Origin: CAYOOP01 sp964405685
GTDB taxonomy: Bacteria; Pseudomonadota; Alphaproteobacteria; Rickettsiales; SXRF01
Direction of reading: 5' to 3'
Assembly: GCA_964405685.1 (NCBI GenBank)
Contig: CAYOOP010000005.1
Location: 110,063-174,062 of the forward strand
Length of the DNA stretch: 64,000 bases
The notes below the pieces were generated by a model. The model made no database searches. It worked only from the letters and a program-made list of their open reading frames with translations, and had not been told where the DNA came from. Below, one piece after another: positions 1-8,654 of the stretch (positions are counted from its first letter, which is position 1; the number at the start of each line of letters is the position of its first letter). The translations under genes were made by a program, and so were the position numbers.

Positions 1-898
1 GCAAGGGCGGGTTCATTTTGCTGAAAGTGCGGTATTCGAGCACGGCTTCATCAGTGAGCGTGAAGTGGTGCGGCGCGGCTTCACACGTGATGTTGGCGAG
101 GCCACGTTTTTTAGCGCGTCGCACGGCGTCGATGGCTTCATGCGTAGAAATATGCAGCACGTGATATTGCCCGCCGGTGAGTTCAGCTAAGATGATGTCG
201 CGCTCGACCATCACCGCTTCGGCCGCGTTGGGTTGGCCGGGCACGCCGAGCTGGCTGGAGATTTTTCCTTCATTCATGCACGCGCCGCAGGAGAGGTTGA
301 GGTCTTCCGCATGCTGCGCCACTGGTACGCCGAGTTCGCGTGCATAAGTCAAGGCTTTGCGCATCAAGCCAGCGTTCATCACGGGCAGGCCGTCATCGGT
401 AAAGCCCACACAACCAGCTTCTTTCAGCAAGCCCATTTCGGTCAGTTCTTCGCCCTTCATACCTTTGGAGATGCAGCCGTAGGGCAGCACATTCACATAG
501 GCCGTTTCGCGTGTGCGCTTTTCGATGAAGGCGGCAACGGTGACATCATCAATCACCGGCTTGGTGTTGGGCATGCAGACGACAGTGGTAACGCCACCAG
601 CGGCAGCGGATTTACTGCCTGTTGCAATCGTCTCTTTGTGTTCCTGGCCGGGTTCACGGAAGTGGACTTGAATATCAAGCAGGCCCGGGCAAAGCACATG
701 GCCGCCGCAGTCGATCACTTCGGCATCTTTGGGAATATCATTTGCGAGCTTAGCACCGAAGTCGGCGATTTGATTGCCGATTGTAAGCAGCGCGCCTTTT
801 TCATCGAGCCCTGTTTTGGGGTCGATGAGCCGCGCATTGGTATAGGCGATTTTTTTGTCTTTGGGGAGGGATCGGGTAGGGAGGGTGAATTGGGACAT
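1..898 (-). CDS. pyrC: dihydroorotase (class I type), 3' end cut by window edge
   Basis: Third step of de novo pyrimidine synthesis: cyclisation of carbamoyl aspartate to dihydroorotate in the cytosol. I translated it by hand from the ATG at 898; about 299 codons are present and the C-terminus lies outside the window. Visible amidohydrolase marks are DIQVHFREPG (residues 75-84), VVCMPNTKP, a histidine in LHISTHEAID and PHHFTLTDE. The first metal site is normally HxH; here it reads Q77-V-H79, as I recall for one bacterial subgroup of this family. It is divergent from ccmH with 53 bases between starts. A PyrC-like inactive partner of PyrB is the alternative, but the remaining histidines argue for an active-type protein. 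Confidence 0.88.
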   Translation of the reverse strand, partial: MSQFTLPTRSLPKDKKIAYTNARLIDPKTGLDEKGALLTIGNQIADFGAKLANDIPKDAEVIDCGGHVLCPGLLDIQVHFREPGQEHKETIATGSKSAAAGGVTTVVCMPNTKPVIDDVTVAAFIEKRTRETAYVNVLPYGCISKGMKGEELTEMGLLKEAGCVGFTDDGLPVMNAGLMRKALTYARELGVPVAQHAEDLNLSCGACMNEGKISSQLGVPGQPNAAEAVMVERDIILAELTGGQYHVLHISTHEAIDAVRRAKKRGLANITCEAAPHHFTLTDEAVLEYRTFSKMNPPL

Positions 899-951
899 GC
901 GGGGGTTATAACAAAATTGCATTTAAAGCGCAACTGGACTAGGAACTCTCT

Positions 952-1332
952 ATGTTCCGTGCGTTCTTCCTTCTACTTTTCCTTGCATTCCCAGCCTTTG
1001 CGCTGACGGTGGATACTCCACTTTCGGATACGGCCCAGGAGGCGCGGGCGAAGGCCCTGTTCCATGAATATCGCTGCGTGGTGTGTGCGAGTGAGGCGCT
1101 TTCGGATTCCCCGGCAGAGGTGGCGAAAGAGATACGCGCGTTCATTCGTGGAGAGATTTCGGCGGGAAAGACAGATGCCGAAATCACCGATTTTCTGATT
1201 GCGCGCTATGGTGATGTGATCTTGATGGAACCGCCGGTGAACCGGCAAACGTATTTACTATGGCTCTTGCCGTTTGGACTATTGGTTGTAGGCGGTGTTT
1301 TTGCGATGCGGGTGTTTAAACCCCGCGCATGA
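952..1332 (+). CDS. ccmH: cytochrome c biogenesis protein CcmH/CycL
   Basis: Periplasmic, membrane-anchored thiol-disulfide protein that keeps apocytochrome c cysteines reduced for haem attachment. The 126 residues hold a signal peptide (1-18), the redox motif RCVVC (C42, C45), the family segment around EIRAFIRGEISAGKTDAEI, and one C-terminal membrane helix (about 101-121). The usual RCxVCQNQ reads RCVVCASEA here, so the residues after the second cysteine differ from the common form. No other ccm gene is in the window, so the gene is separated from the rest of the system I haem-handling set. Its 3' end overlaps the convergent nagZ by 17 bases, leaving no room for a terminator between them. 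Confidence 0.85.
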   Translation: MFRAFFLLLFLAFPAFALTVDTPLSDTAQEARAKALFHEYRCVVCASEALSDSPAEVAKEIRAFIRGEISAGKTDAEITDFLIARYGDVILMEPPVNRQTYLLWLLPFGLLVVGGVFAMRVFKPRA

Positions 1333-2203
1333 TGGCTTGCATTTCTTCCATCTCGCCGTTGCAGTGAAGGATGAGATCGCAGCCAGCGTTTAGGGCTTTG
1401 CGCGTGCGGGTTTCGAAATCGCCACTCAATGCTTTCATAGAAAGATCATCCGTCATCAGTATGCCTTTGAAGCCAAGTTCTTGGCGGATTAGGTTGATGC
1501 AGGGTTCAGAGAAGGTGGCGACTTCTTCTGCGTCGATTGCTTCATACACAATGTGCGCGGTCATCGCATAAGGCAGATCGCTCAGTTCTTTGAAGGGCAC
1601 GAAATCCGTGCGGCGGAGTTCGCCGATGGGAGCGTCAACGCGCGGTAATTCGAGATGGCTGTCTACCGTAGCGCGGCCGTGGCCGGGGATGTGTTTAAGC
1701 ACAGGTTTGACGCCGCCGTCCATGAGGCCGCGTGCCATTTCGCGTGCAAGCGTTGCGACTTGGTCGGGTTCTAAACCGTAGGCGCGGTCGGAAATGATGG
1801 GGTCGGCGCCCGTGACAGGAATATCCGCAACAGGAGCGCAGTTCACGTTGATGCCGAGCGGCACGAGCACGTCAGCGATTGCGCGTGCTTGGTCGTAGAC
1901 TTGTTTGCAGGCTCCCGCTTCGTCTTCGGCGTAACACGCGGCGAGCTTGGCGGCGGGTTGAAATTCAGGCCAGTGTGGGGGGCGAAGCCGTGCGACGCGG
2001 CCGCCTTCTTGATCAATCAGAATAGGGGTTTGCGGGTGGCCGGTGATACCGCGCAGCGTGTCCGTCAGTGCGCGTACCTGTGCAGGGTTTTCAATGTTGC
2101 GGGCGAATAGAATATAGCCGTAAGGCATCGCCTCACGGAAAAAAGCGCGTTCATCACTGCTGATGCGCGCGCCTTTTAAACCGAAGATGACCGGTGCGGC
2201 CAT
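1316..2203 (-). CDS. nagZ: beta-N-acetylglucosaminidase, glycoside hydrolase family 3
   Basis: Cytosolic enzyme of peptidoglycan recycling that removes N-acetylglucosamine from anhydro-muropeptides. The 295 residues have family length and carry the NagZ signature KHIPGHG followed by DSHLELP (about residues 165-182), IDQEGGRVARL near residue 63 and the late MTDDLSMKAL segment with the nucleophile aspartate region. No signal peptide, as expected. Its ATG directly follows the stop codon of the SPOR gene (TAAATG), so the two are surely one transcript together with argS. In many alphaproteobacteria scpA-scpB and tatABC follow; here nagZ is the last gene, and tatA is found alone at 38 kb. Confidence 0.93.
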   Translation of the reverse strand: MAAPVIFGLKGARISSDERAFFREAMPYGYILFARNIENPAQVRALTDTLRGITGHPQTPILIDQEGGRVARLRPPHWPEFQPAAKLAACYAEDEAGACKQVYDQARAIADVLVPLGINVNCAPVADIPVTGADPIISDRAYGLEPDQVATLAREMARGLMDGGVKPVLKHIPGHGRATVDSHLELPRVDAPIGELRRTDFVPFKELSDLPYAMTAHIVYEAIDAEEVATFSEPCINLIRQELGFKGILMTDDLSMKALSGDFETRTRKALNAGCDLILHCNGEMEEMQAIMRGV

Positions 2204-3016
2204 TTATTTTACAGGCATACAGGCAGTTTTTCCGGCGAGTGCTGCGCAGGTAGATTTGGCATCTACGCCGGAAGCGCGTAGACGGTAAAACACGCCCTTA
2301 TCGCCCAAATCAGCCTTCAGCACGCTGTGGCCTTTGCCTGAAAGGGTAGGGTGTTTGGAGAGTTTTTTCCAAGCGGCTTGCGCTTCAGCTTCCGACTTGA
2401 ATGCGCCAAGTTGTACGACACCGCTGCCTGCTTTTGCTTTGGCAACGGGTTTGGCTGCGGCCGCTTTTTTCACCACTTTGGGAGCAGGTACTTCTACTTT
2501 TTCACCGGGTATGGCCGAAACGCTGACGCTTGGCACTTCTTGCGGGGTTTCTACAGGCGCAGCGGCTACGGGTGCTGGTGCCGGAGCGGGTTGCATTTGC
2601 ACGGTTTCAGCTGTTGCAGGGGCAGATGGTGTTTCCGCAGCCGCAGGCGCAGCATTTTCAATGGCAACGGGTTGTTCGGATTCCGGCATGAGTTTTTCAG
2701 CCGGTTTATCAACCGCGCCGGGAGCGGAGGAAATGGTTTCGAAGACCGATTTGTCTTGATGGGGGAACTGCATCCCGCCGGGGTCAAGTGGCGCTTCTTT
2801 CGTGGGTGTGTTATCGGCTTCTACTACAAGAATATCCTCATCTTGAACAGAGGTGCTGCCCGCTTGATAGGCATACCAACCCAGGGAAACGAAGCCTGCG
2901 AGCGCAATCAGTAACACGGTGGCGGGGACGATCTTGGAACCAGAGGATTCATATTCCTCTTCGTATTCATCTTCCGGTTCGTCATCGAACTCTTGCTCCT
3001 GGTGTCTTGCGCTCAT
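2204..3016 (-). CDS. SPOR-domain membrane protein
   Basis: Probable cell-division-associated protein that binds denuded septal peptidoglycan. The 270 residues show an acidic cytoplasmic N-terminus (1-27, rich in Glu/Asp/Tyr), one membrane helix (about 30-50, VPATVLLIALAGFVSLGWYA), a long Pro/Ala/Val-rich periplasmic linker (about 100-195) and a C-terminal SPOR domain (about 195-270; VVQLGAFKSEAEAQAAWKKL). Two cysteines near the C-terminus (STCAALAGKTACMPVK) could form a disulfide. It overlaps the argS stop by four bases (ATGA) and abuts nagZ, a conserved alphaproteobacterial order. The individual division role is inferred from the SPOR family only. Confidence 0.85.
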   Translation of the reverse strand: MSARHQEQEFDDEPEDEYEEEYESSGSKIVPATVLLIALAGFVSLGWYAYQAGSTSVQDEDILVVEADNTPTKEAPLDPGGMQFPHQDKSVFETISSAPGAVDKPAEKLMPESEQPVAIENAAPAAAETPSAPATAETVQMQPAPAPAPVAAAPVETPQEVPSVSVSAIPGEKVEVPAPKVVKKAAAAKPVAKAKAGSGVVQLGAFKSEAEAQAAWKKLSKHPTLSGKGHSVLKADLGDKGVFYRLRASGVDAKSTCAALAGKTACMPVK

Positions 3017-4755
3017 GATCTTAATTCCTCCATAGGTTCAACGCCGAGTGTGTTAAGCGCGGAAGCAACGGTGTAAGCCACTGCTTTTGCGAGTAATAGT
3101 CGTGCGGCTGTTTCTTCTTTAGCATCTTTTTTCAAAAAGCGAAGTGATAAATCGCTATTGCCCTGGTTCCATAGTGCATGGAACGAAGCGGCGAGTTCTT
3201 GCGCGTAAAAGGCGATGCGGTGCGGCTCGCCGCTTTTCGCGGCGGACTCCACGACACTCGGCCAACGCGCAAGCTCGCGGATGAGTGCTAAGATATCGGC
3301 ATGTTGTAGATGTGTGAGGAGTTTGGGGTCTGCCGTTTCGGTGAGCGCAAGCGCTTCAGGGAATTCAGCGGCGGCAATGCGCAAAATCGATTTTGCGCGG
3401 GCGTGCGCATATTGCACGTAAAACACCGGGTTATCGCGCGTTTGGGTTTTGACGAGGTCAAAATCGAAATCGAGCGGGGCGTCGTTTTTACGCGTGAGCA
3501 TAATGAAACGAAACACGTCTTTGCCAACCTCTTCGACGACTTCGCGCACGGTGATGAACGTGCCCGCACGTTTGGACATTTTCATCGGCTCGCCGCCGCG
3601 CATGAATTTGACGAGTTGGCAGAGCTTGACTTCCAGATTCACCTTGCCATCCGACAGAGCAGATACCGCAGCTTGCAGACGCTTGACATAACCGCCGTGG
3701 TCCATGCCCAGCAGCATAATCAATTGATCATAGCCACGATTGATTTTGTCGAATTGATAGGCGATGTCGGGAGCGAAATACGTCCATGTGCCGTCGGATT
3801 TCTTGACCGCACGGTCAGCATCATCGCCAAAGGCGGTGGCTTTAAAGAGTGTTTGCGGACGGGGCTCCCAATCTTCCGGCGGTTTGCCTTTGGGTGGTTC
3901 CAGCACGCCTTCGTAGATGAGCCCTTTTTTTGCCAACCGATTTATAGCATCTTCCACCTTACCAGCATTGGTAATTGCGCATTCGGAGGTGAAGACATCG
4001 TGGTGAATGCCAAGCAATGCCAAATCGCTTTTGATGAGTTGCATCATTGCTTCAAGCGCATAATCGCGGACGGTGGGAAGCCAAGTTTTACGGTCCTGTG
4101 CTAGCAATGTGCGGCCATGCAGCTTTACCAGTGTTTCACCGATGGGCATTAAATATTCGCCCGGATATAGACCTTCGGGAATTTCACCAATGGTTTCGCC
4201 AAGCGCTTCGCGGTAACGTAGATAGACGGAGTCTGCCACCTTATCCACCTGTGCGCCTGCGTCGTTGATGTAATATTCTTTGGTGACGCTGTATCCGGCT
4301 TTAATCAACAATGTTGCAAGCGCGTCGCCATAGATATAGCGTGCATGCCCTACATGCATGGGGCCGGTGGGGTTCACTGAAACATATTCGACATTCACCT
4401 TGATACCTTCGCCGATACGCGAATTCCCAAAGCCCACTTGTTCTTTCAAAATGGTGGGGATGAGTGCTGTCCACGTCTCGGGTTTGAGCGTGAGGTTAAT
4501 GAAACCTGGGCCAGCGACTTCGGCTTTGGCGACTTCGGGTAAGGCTTGGATGAGTGGTAACAAAGTCGCGGCGATTTCGCGGGGATTTTTCTTGAGTTTC
4601 GAGCTCGCGACCATCGCCGCATTGGTTGCGATTTCGCCGTGGGCGATGTCTTTCGTGGGGCTTGCCTCAACGCCAGGGAATTCCGTTCCCGGAAATTCCT
4701 TGGCGAGGATAGATTTTACAGCGTTTGTAATGGTGGCGTAAGGGGTCTGGCTCAT
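3013..4755 (-). CDS. argS: arginyl-tRNA synthetase
   Basis: Class I aminoacyl-tRNA synthetase charging tRNA-Arg. The HIGH motif appears as HVGH in PTGPMHVGHARYIYGDAL (near residue 125), the KMSKS loop as MKMSKRAG, and the C-terminal DALR anticodon-binding domain ends in ALNTLGVEPMEELRS. I chose the ATG at 4755 (MSQTPYATI), because the frame's earlier ATG at 4773 adds only MCNWHP; neither has a clear ribosome-binding site, so the start is open. From 4755 the protein is 580 residues. It is in an operon with the SPOR gene and nagZ (four-base overlap at 3013-3016); dgt lies 0.7 kb upstream on the same strand but is separated by the lipoprotein gene on the other strand. Confidence 0.96.
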   Translation of the reverse strand: MSQTPYATITNAVKSILAKEFPGTEFPGVEASPTKDIAHGEIATNAAMVASSKLKKNPREIAATLLPLIQALPEVAKAEVAGPGFINLTLKPETWTALIPTILKEQVGFGNSRIGEGIKVNVEYVSVNPTGPMHVGHARYIYGDALATLLIKAGYSVTKEYYINDAGAQVDKVADSVYLRYREALGETIGEIPEGLYPGEYLMPIGETLVKLHGRTLLAQDRKTWLPTVRDYALEAMMQLIKSDLALLGIHHDVFTSECAITNAGKVEDAINRLAKKGLIYEGVLEPPKGKPPEDWEPRPQTLFKATAFGDDADRAVKKSDGTWTYFAPDIAYQFDKINRGYDQLIMLLGMDHGGYVKRLQAAVSALSDGKVNLEVKLCQLVKFMRGGEPMKMSKRAGTFITVREVVEEVGKDVFRFIMLTRKNDAPLDFDFDLVKTQTRDNPVFYVQYAHARAKSILRIAAAEFPEALALTETADPKLLTHLQHADILALIRELARWPSVVESAAKSGEPHRIAFYAQELAASFHALWNQGNSDLSLRFLKKDAKEETAARLLLAKAVAYTVASALNTLGVEPMEELRS

Positions 4756-4882
4756 GGGGTGCCAGTTACACATCTAATGCTTGCTTTTTCAAGCAATTTT
4801 ATAATTGCCTCATGGCTGATGAATCCTACTGGATTCAAATAACGACAGGAAGTATAAGGAACATTCAATCTATGGGGGATGT

Positions 4883-5407
4883 ATGAAAAAGATCGTTTTT
4901 GCTTGTATGTGTGTGGTTGCCCTGGCGGCGTGTAAGCAGAAGTTTGGCCAAAATACCTATGGAGCGGGTGAGGTGGGCATCAGCCGCGCGGTGGAGTTTG
5001 GTACAATTCAATCGGTGCGTGAAGTGAACATTAAGGGCAAATCCTCCGGTACGGGATTGTTGCTAGGCGGTGGTGCAGGGGCGGGCGGTGGTGCGTATGC
5101 AGGCAAAGGCTCCGGCAAATCGTGGGCAACCGCAGGTGGTGCGGTGGCGGGCGCGGCGCTCGGTGAGGCAATTGAGCAGGAGATTCAAAATTCCAACGGC
5201 TATGATTATATTATCTTGATGCAAAGCGGCGAGACGAAATCCATCGTGCAGGAGAAGATTGAGGGCGATGTGGTGTTTAAACGTGGTGATAAAGTCATGC
5301 TGCAATATTGTGATGCGGGCAAACACCAGAAGAAATGCGCACAGAGCTTCCAGCGCTTGTTGCCTGTCGATAGCTTCCCGCCATATGTGAAGAAAAAGCG
5401 GCGTTAA
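4883..5407 (+). CDS. glycine-zipper outer-membrane lipoprotein (SlyB / 17 kDa antigen-like)
   Basis: The 174 residues start with a lipoprotein signal (MKKIVFACMCVVALAAC, lipobox ALAAC, mature Cys17). A conserved block follows (YGAGEVGISRAVEFGTIQSV), then a Gly/Ala-rich two-helix zipper (about 58-100, LLLGGGAGAGGGAYAG) and a C-terminal beta-rich domain with ILMQSGETKSIVQ. This is the layout of SlyB, PcpL and the rickettsial 17 kDa antigen, lipoproteins thought to stabilise the outer membrane. The tail is basic (VKKKRR). A TATAAT sequence lies at 4800-4805, and GGGGG at 4873-4877 is a plausible ribosome-binding site. It stands between divergent argS and convergent dgt, with a palindromic repeat directly after the stop. 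Confidence 0.8.
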   Translation: MKKIVFACMCVVALAACKQKFGQNTYGAGEVGISRAVEFGTIQSVREVNIKGKSSGTGLLLGGGAGAGGGAYAGKGSGKSWATAGGAVAGAALGEAIEQEIQNSNGYDYIILMQSGETKSIVQEKIEGDVVFKRGDKVMLQYCDAGKHQKKCAQSFQRLLPVDSFPPYVKKKRR

Positions 5408-5409
5408 TG

Positions 5410-5499
5410 TCGTCATTGCGAGGAGGCAGCGCCGACAAAGCAATCCAACCTTGTAGCTAGGAGAGATGCTGGATTGCTTCACTACGCTCGCAACGACGG
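5410..5499. repeat. dispersed palindromic repeat, family R1
   Basis: About 90 bases with inverted ends: CGTCATTGCGAGGAGG on the left and a degraded mirror GCTCGCAACGACG on the right, with inner arms GCAATCCA and TGGATTGC. Related copies lie at 37990-38083 and 63854-63947. It fills the space between two convergent genes (lipoprotein and dgt) and may serve as a bidirectional terminator. Confidence 0.85.
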
Positions 5500-6657
5500 T
5501 TATAAAGCGCCACTCTGTTTGTAGGGCCGCATCTCAAAAATTTGCATGTAGGTATCAAGCGCGTAGCGGTCCGTCATGCCCGCGATATAGTCGCACGCGA
5601 CGATAGCGGTTTGTTTGGTATTTGCACCATCCGTCAGCTTGCGCCATTCGGTGGGGAGGCATTCGGGTTCGCCCAGAAAGAAATTGAACAGTTGTTCGAT
5701 CACACGCTTGGCTTTGCTCGACATGCGGTTGATGCGATAATGGCGGTACATGCGTTCCATCAGGAAGGTTTTAAGCGCCTTGTTGGTGCGTTCCATTTCG
5801 GCGGAAAAGGTGACGAGAGGGTTGCCAGAATTTCTTACATCATCAATCGTTTTGATATTCGCTTTTTTGATATTTTCGCCTGTGGCGGCGAGCAAATCCA
5901 TACACATGCGGTTGATCAACCGACGTGCAGCTTCGTGGGTTAGACGTTGTGTAGAAATGGTGGGGTGTTGTTTGTTCACTTCCGCAAACACATTGCCTAC
6001 TTCTGGCACAGCCATCAAATCTTCCGGTGTAAACAGGCCTGCGCGGATGCCGTCGTCAATGTCGTGATTGTGGTAGGCGATGTCGTCTGCGAGTGAGGCA
6101 AGCTGGGCTTCCAGGCTTGGGTAGAGCGAAAGTTCAAGTTTGTTGATGTGTTCGAAGTCTACTAGTGCGCGGGGCAAAGGTTTTTTCACTGGCCCGTTGT
6201 GTTTCACCAGGCCTTCCAGTGTTTCGTAGGTGAGGTTGAGGCCATCAAAATCCGCGTAGCGATGTTCGAGTTTGGTGACGATGCGGATGGTTTGCGCATT
6301 GTGGTCAAACCCGCCGAAAGATTCCATCGCGGCGCTCAAACCTTCCTCACCCGCATGGCCAAAGGGCGGGTGGCCAAGGTCATGCGCGAGTGCGAGGGTT
6401 TCGGCGAGGTCTTCATTGAGTTTCAGCGCGCGTGCCAGAGAGCGCGCAATCTGCGATACTTCCAAACTATGGGTAAGCCGCGTTCGGTAGTGGTCACCCT
6501 CGTGGTTCACAAACACCTGGGTTTTATATTCCAGCCTACGAAACGCAGTAGAATGTAAAATACGGTCGCGGTCGCGTTGATGCGGGCTGCGCATGCCACA
6601 TTCTGGCTCTTTCAAAAATCGGCCGCGCGAATTTTCTGGGGTAATGGCGTAGGTCAT
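5500..6657 (-). CDS. dgt: dGTP triphosphohydrolase-like HD-domain protein
   Basis: Predicted dNTPase that cleaves dGTP or other dNTPs to the nucleoside and triphosphate. The 385 residues have the alphaproteobacterial Dgt-like length. The HD signature is complete: HSLEVSQIARSLAR, then LAHDLGHPPFGHAGE, and a later DDIAYHNHDIDDGIRAG. The N-terminus MTYAITPENSRGR with the early RDRDRILHSTAFRRLEYKTQV block is typical. In related genomes it precedes argS on the same strand; here a lipoprotein gene of opposite strand and a repeat sit between them. The unknown genes at 6711-7384 lie directly upstream on the same strand. Confidence 0.92.
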   Translation of the reverse strand: MTYAITPENSRGRFLKEPECGMRSPHQRDRDRILHSTAFRRLEYKTQVFVNHEGDHYRTRLTHSLEVSQIARSLARALKLNEDLAETLALAHDLGHPPFGHAGEEGLSAAMESFGGFDHNAQTIRIVTKLEHRYADFDGLNLTYETLEGLVKHNGPVKKPLPRALVDFEHINKLELSLYPSLEAQLASLADDIAYHNHDIDDGIRAGLFTPEDLMAVPEVGNVFAEVNKQHPTISTQRLTHEAARRLINRMCMDLLAATGENIKKANIKTIDDVRNSGNPLVTFSAEMERTNKALKTFLMERMYRHYRINRMSSKAKRVIEQLFNFFLGEPECLPTEWRKLTDGANTKQTAIVACDYIAGMTDRYALDTYMQIFEMRPYKQSGAL

Positions 6658-6710
6658 GTGTTGAGGCTACACCATCATCTCAGACGCAGCAAGTTCAAGC
6701 TATTGGGTGA

Positions 6711-7220
6711 TTAAACGTAAGAAAATGCTGCCGCTGTAGCTTGCTGCCTAATGATTTGTTTGAGCCGATCAGCAATTGACCCGCTGTCACCCTCTCCGGC
6801 ACTCACTAAATTCTGCTCAACCAATGTGTCTACTAGTTTAGGTGTAAGAGATTGGCTTAAGGCAACACGCATTTTTTGTGCGGTATCTGTAGAGATAATT
6901 CCGTGTCTAAGAAGATTGCCAACGGAATCGCTATCGCCGGTATAATAGCGACATTGGGTATCTCCTAGGGTTGCAGACGCAAAACAATTTACATCCGATT
7001 TAGATAGATAAAACTCGTTGCCGGGTTGGAAAAATTGTTGTGTTTTAGTTTCAGCGGGATCATCTGTTGATTCAGGCTCCCATTTTAATTCGATGCATAG
7101 GGGTTGGTTATTTTCAGGAATTATTGATGTGTTGCGTCTGGAAATACCGTCTACCATAGCAATATCATTAAGGGTCTTCTCAACATCAGCGGTGGGAAAG
7201 AAACGTACTTGTGTGGGCAT
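6711..7220 (-). CDS. unknown protein, second gene behind a Pho-box-like promoter
   Basis: I do not recognise this 169-residue protein. It has no signal peptide or membrane helix. It is mildly acidic, with a central segment holding two cysteines (DVNCFASATLGDTQCRYYTG) and a C-terminal half that looks helical (from about residue 105). The start is supported by GGAGG four bases before the ATG. Only 11 bases separate it from the stop of the small gene upstream, so the two are probably one transcript driven from the site at 7455-7472. It ends 53 bases before the dgt start. Confidence 0.6.
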   Translation of the reverse strand: MPTQVRFFPTADVEKTLNDIAMVDGISRRNTSIIPENNQPLCIELKWEPESTDDPAETKTQQFFQPGNEFYLSKSDVNCFASATLGDTQCRYYTGDSDSVGNLLRHGIISTDTAQKMRVALSQSLTPKLVDTLVEQNLVSAGEGDSGSIADRLKQIIRQQATAAAFSYV

Positions 7221-7231
7221 AAAACCTCCGA

Positions 7232-7384
7232 CTATACCAGTTGTTCGTTTTGGGGCGCTCGCGCATTGCGTCGTAAGACGTCAATGCTGACACGGGGATC
7301 AGGGGTATTGTCGTTATACTTAGATAACGTCGGCGGTTTTAAATTTGGTTGTTCCAATAGACTTTTGTTTTCGTCGTTTCCCAT
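7232..7384 (-). CDS. short unknown protein with a TPDP motif
   Basis: A 50-residue frame starting at the ATG at 7384 (MGNDENKSLLEQ), preceded by GGGGG six bases upstream. An in-frame ATG at 7444 lies only 11 bases from the Pho-box-like site and would be upstream of any transcript it drives, so I prefer 7384. The C-terminal half holds NTPDPRVSIDVLRRNAR. The TPDP motif also begins the shared tails of the proteins at 8651 and 10318, which have the same kind of promoter. Function unknown; the small size makes the call uncertain. Confidence 0.5.
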   Translation of the reverse strand: MGNDENKSLLEQPNLKPPTLSKYNDNTPDPRVSIDVLRRNARAPQNEQLV

Positions 7385-7454
7385 AAATATCCCCCGTGTT
7401 TTTAATTTGAAGGCGAAACTAAACCTTGCGGTGAATAGGGGCACTCAGATTTTT

Positions 7455-7472
7455 GTGAAACTTTTGTGACAG
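7455..7472 (-). promoter_or_regulatory. Pho-box-like site
   Basis: On the minus strand: CTGTCAC-AAAA-GTTTCAC, two 7-base half-sites 11 bases apart, matching the 18-base PhoB-box layout (CTGTCAT-N4-CTGTCAY). The inner edge is 70 bases from the ATG at 7384. Three similar sites precede the genes at 9574, 10869 and 38921. Confidence 0.6.
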
Positions 7473-7524
7473 TCGCGTTGGAGGTAGGTTTACATGGAGG
7501 TGTATTCGCACTATACTCGAAGGC

Positions 7525-7872
7525 ATGGAACCAAGCACCACGCCGTTTTCCGTGACTCCTTCCGCTGCTGCGCGCATTGCTGAATTGCTGCGCGATGAGC
7601 CGGCGGGGTCGGCATTTGTTGTTTCTGTTTTGGGCGGTGGATGTTCAGGGTTTCAATACCATTTTGATCTCGCTGTGAAGCCGCTGGAAGCAGGCGATAT
7701 TGTGATTGAGGGGCAGGGCTCGAAAGTGTTGGTGGATGAGACCTCGATGGGGTTGCTTGCGGGGTCGGTGCTTGATTACACTGAAGACCTCGCGCAGGCC
7801 GGGTTTTCCATTAAAAACCCCAATGCTACCGCCAAGTGCGGTTGCGGGAATAGTTTTTCGGTGAGTGTGTGA
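7525..7872 (+). CDS. erpA: A-type iron-sulfur carrier protein
   Basis: Inserts [4Fe-4S] clusters into target enzymes. The 115 residues carry the three invariant cluster-binding cysteines: C40 in GGGCSGFQY, and C105 and C107 in CGCGNSF. The fold pattern VTPSAAARIAELL through VLVDETSMGLLAGSVLDY is that of the IscA/ErpA family; the genomic position next to dgt-argS in alphaproteobacteria is that of ErpA. It overlaps xth by four bases (GTGA), so the two are translationally coupled. The complex I genes at 43-54 kb are likely clients in the cell. Confidence 0.92.
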   Translation: MEPSTTPFSVTPSAAARIAELLRDEPAGSAFVVSVLGGGCSGFQYHFDLAVKPLEAGDIVIEGQGSKVLVDETSMGLLAGSVLDYTEDLAQAGFSIKNPNATAKCGCGNSFSVSV

Positions 7873-8654
7873 CTGTCTCTATCGCCACCTTCAACGTCAA
7901 TTCCATCCGCGCGCGCCTGCCGAATGTGCTGGCGTGGCTGTGCGAGGCCAAGCCGGACATTGTGTTGTTGCAGGAACTCAAATGCGTAGATGAGCAATTC
8001 CCTGCGCTTGAAATTGAGGATTTGGGGTATAACTGCGCCATTTACGGCGAAAAAACCTATAACGGCGTGGCTATTCTCTCCAAATTCAAGTTGGAAGATG
8101 TTTCGCGCGGACTTCAAGGCGACGAGGCGGATACCCAGGCGCGGTATATTGAAGCACTGGTGCATACCCCTCTGGGTGTGATGCGTGTGGCCTCAGTCTA
8201 TGTGCCCAATGGGCAGGAAGTAGGCAGCGATAAATTTGCTTATAAACTTAAATTTTTAGGCAGGTTATATGCAAAACTTAAAGCAATACTTGAATATGAA
8301 GAGATGGTGGTGATCGGTGGGGATTATAACGTCGCACCGGAGAATTTGGATGTGTATGATTCTAGGCGTTTAAGTGAGACGGTATGCTTCCATTCCGAGG
8401 AGCGCAAGCGCTTGCGGAAAATACTCCACCTGGGGTATGCTGATGCCTTCCGGCAATTGCATCCGGATGATCCAGGTTTTTCCTGGTGGGATTATAGAGG
8501 TGGGGCATTTGAAGCCGGGCATGGCCTTCGCATCGACCATTTGCTGCTTTCGCCACAGGCGGCGGATCGCTTGACGGCGTGCGAAGTGCATACATCAGTC
8601 CGCGCGGCCGAAAAAGCCTCGGACCATGCGCCGGTGGTGGGGGTGTTTGGTTAA
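7869..8654 (+). CDS. xth: exodeoxyribonuclease III
   Basis: AP endonuclease and 3'-5' exonuclease of base-excision repair. The 261 residues start at a GTG overlapping the erpA stop and show the EEP-family marks: IATFNVNSIRARL, LQELK (catalytic Glu), GGDYNVAP, and the C-terminal SDHAPV with the catalytic Asp-His. The last 14 codons (8613-8654) are repeated with mostly synonymous changes at 9671-9712, see the scar entry. The stop codon TAA is also the first three bases of a 73-base repeat shared with 10319-10391, so the present 3' end of xth seems to have been rebuilt by an insertion. Confidence 0.96.
   Translation: MTVSIATFNVNSIRARLPNVLAWLCEAKPDIVLLQELKCVDEQFPALEIEDLGYNCAIYGEKTYNGVAILSKFKLEDVSRGLQGDEADTQARYIEALVHTPLGVMRVASVYVPNGQEVGSDKFAYKLKFLGRLYAKLKAILEYEEMVVIGGDYNVAPENLDVYDSRRLSETVCFHSEERKRLRKILHLGYADAFRQLHPDDPGFSWWDYRGGAFEAGHGLRIDHLLLSPQAADRLTACEVHTSVRAAEKASDHAPVVGVFG

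Noticed and set aside
233..1006. 257-codon plus-strand frame near the left edge
   Set aside because: The minus strand encodes dihydroorotase with clear motifs over the same bases.
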